From the NCBI GenBank assembly GCA_003694205.1, contig RFKS01000032.1, positions 1 through 7,202 of the forward strand: a DNA stretch of 7,202 nt, written 5' to 3'. This stretch comes from Alphaproteobacteria bacterium (GTDB lineage Bacteria > Pseudomonadota > Alphaproteobacteria > Sphingomonadales > Rhodothalassiaceae). Below, piece by piece: positions 6,444-7,202 of this stretch; within the stretch, counting starts at the first letter, position 1; each line of letters opens with the position of its first letter. The notes below the pieces were generated by a model. It was not told where the DNA came from. It saw nothing but the letters and a program-made list of their open reading frames with translations, and searched no databases. Both the position numbers and the translations under genes were made by a program.

Positions 6444-6965
6444 TCAGATGACGCCGCGGGAGCGGGCACGGTCGGGTGCGGGCGCGCCCCGGCCCGGCTT
6501 GCCGGAACGGTAGGCGCGTTCGGTGAGCGCGAGATTCTTTTTCAGTCGATCGCTGCGCGGCGCCAGCTCCAGCCCCTGCTCGAAGGCCCGGATGGCCTCC
6601 TCATAGCGCCCGAGGCGGAACAGGACGAGGCCGAGATTGTTGTAGGCCATCCAGCGATTGGAACGATGGGCGATCGCCGCGCGGCAGCTTTCCGCCGCGG
6701 CGTCGAACTGTTCGAGGAGATATTGTGCCGCGCACAGGTTGTTGAGCGCCTTGTAGAGCTCGCGATCCGAAACACCATATTTGAGGGCCTGCGAATAGAG
6801 TTCCGCCGCCTCCTCGGTATTGCCGCGGACCAGCGCGCTACCGGCCCGGTGAAGGATATCGGAGGGCTGCAACACCACCTCGAGCTTTTGTGCAGCGGTC
6901 CCCGGCGCCCAGAGCATTGCAACGAGAAGCAGCGCCAGCCAGTTTACTGAAAAACGCAAACGCAT
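6444..6965 (-). CDS. Exported TPR-repeat protein (upstream copy)
   Basis: The 173-residue product has a signal peptide, MRLRFSVNWLALLLVAMLWAPGTAA, with cleavage likely after Ala25, so it should be periplasmic. Three TPR units follow: about 37-64 (ILHRAGSALVRGNTEEAAELYSQAL), about 69-100 (LYKALNNLCAAQYLLEQFDAAAESC, with Cys78 and Cys94) and about 104-137. The last is close to the TPR consensus: WMAYNNLGLVLFRLGRYEEA, then IRAFEQGLELAP. A capping helix (KKNLALTERAY) and a basic, Pro/Arg-rich tail of about 20 residues end it. TPRs serve protein-protein binding; no enzyme motif is present. The ATG at 6965 has AAGGA about 10 nt upstream, within a small hairpin. The protein aligns along most of its length with the product at 5031-5507. 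It is followed by the lipoprotein gene after 163 bp and preceded by another minus-strand gene ending 70 bp upstream. Confidence 0.88.
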   Translation of the reverse strand: MRLRFSVNWLALLLVAMLWAPGTAAQKLEVVLQPSDILHRAGSALVRGNTEEAAELYSQALKYGVSDRELYKALNNLCAAQYLLEQFDAAAESCRAAIAHRSNRWMAYNNLGLVLFRLGRYEEAIRAFEQGLELAPRSDRLKKNLALTERAYRSGKPGRGAPAPDRARSRGVI

Positions 6966-6969
6966 TGTT

Positions 6970-6982
6970 CCGAATCCTTCGG
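6970..6982 (-). promoter_or_regulatory. Hairpin covering the ribosome-binding site of the upstream TPR gene
   Basis: On the minus strand CCGAA-GGA-TTCGG is a perfect 5-bp dyad with a 3-nt loop, ending 4 nt before the ATG. The likely Shine-Dalgarno, AAGGA, occupies two stem bases and the loop. The short stem may partly mask ribosome entry. It is small enough to be chance, so a regulatory role is speculative. Confidence 0.3.
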
Positions 6983-7004
6983 AAAAACGGAGGAACCGGC
7001 AATA

Positions 7005-7032
7005 ATCTTATCACAACCGTCGATCGCGGTAA
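7005..7032 (-). promoter_or_regulatory. Possible promoter of the upstream TPR gene
   Basis: The gap between the right-edge gene and the TPR gene is noticeably AT-richer than its surroundings. On the minus strand TTACCG (7032-7027), 16 nt, TAAGAT (7010-7005) could serve as -35 and -10, the latter matching four of six bases of TATAAT. Initiation near 6998 would give a leader of about 33 nt containing the ribosome-site hairpin. An imperfect dyad, ACCG-N7-CGGT (7016-7030), lies in the spacer. Confidence 0.25.
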
Positions 7033-7035
7033 AAT

Positions 7036-7202
7036 TCAACGATCGTTGCCACCTCGCGCCCCCTGCCGGCTGCCCTGCCGCGGGCGACTTCCGCGAAACG
7101 GCATCGCGAGAAGGTGCCAAAGGCCAAGCTCGCGCGAATCGCGCCAGCAGGTGAGTCCGATCTCGAGCGCGACGGGGCCCTTCTCGGGGCGCGCCTTGTA
7201 AG
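7036..7202 (-). CDS. C-terminal end of an unknown protein (cut by the window edge)
   Basis: On the minus strand one frame is open from the right edge to a TGA at 7038-7036, giving 54 residues that begin YKARPEKGPVALEIGLTCWR and continue through ELGLWHLLAMPFRG to a basic, Gly/Arg/Gln-rich tail ending GGNDR. I accept this frame because its third codon positions are mostly G or C, like the other genes, and its amino-acid mix is balanced. The two other minus-strand frames read as Arg/Pro/Ala-rich shadows. I do not recognise the family. The gene ends 70 bp upstream of the TPR gene on the same strand, so it may be the first visible member of that set. Confidence 0.6.
   Translation of the reverse strand, partial: YKARPEKGPVALEIGLTCWRDSRELGLWHLLAMPFRGSRPRQGSRQGARGGNDR
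7037..7048. terminator. 12-bp perfect palindrome at the end of the right-edge gene
   Basis: CAACGATCGTTG is perfectly self-complementary and overlaps the TGA stop of the partial gene. On the minus strand it is followed by AATTTT, so it could act as a weak intrinsic terminator (4-bp stem, GATC loop). It could equally be a dimeric-protein operator for the downstream TPR gene, since it lies just upstream of the candidate promoter there. Confidence 0.3.

Overview
The window is dense, GC-rich bacterial chromosome with strong G/C bias at third codon positions. Its gene content suggests an alphaproteobacterium: a large TonB-dependent receptor, a def-fmt pair, a GFA-family protein beside a LysR regulator, a promoter resembling the Caulobacter housekeeping type, and an extragenic palindrome whose core is familiar from sphingomonad-like genomes. 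The class is inferred from these features; no genus can be named.

Layout. Positions 1-1733 (+) hold the C-terminal 576 residues of a TonB-dependent outer-membrane receptor, closed by a strong intrinsic terminator (1755-1788). Convergent to it on the minus strand is the translation-formylation pair def (peptide deformylase, start 3273) and fmt (methionyl-tRNA formyltransferase, 2724-1801), with a good candidate promoter at 3305-3333. Upstream of def, also on the minus strand, is a small zinc protein of the GFA/CENP-V family (3745-3344). It is divergent from a LysR-type regulator (3833-4816, +) across 87 bp that contain inverted repeats, an arrangement that suggests the regulator controls the GFA gene. 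After the LysR gene, a roughly 210 bp gene-free gap contains a branched REP-like palindrome (4885-4962).

Positions 5031-7202 hold a minus-strand series of exported proteins without assigned function. In transcription order these are the C-terminal end of an unknown gene (7202-7036), a periplasmic TPR protein (6965-6444), a lipoprotein (6280-5633) and a second periplasmic TPR protein (5507-5031). The two TPR proteins look like diverged paralogues that share two aligned cysteines. All three complete products carry export signals, so they may act together in the cell envelope. This is the least explained part of the window and the best candidate for something undescribed, but the sequence alone assigns no function. 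No tRNA, rRNA, CRISPR array, transposase or phage gene was seen.
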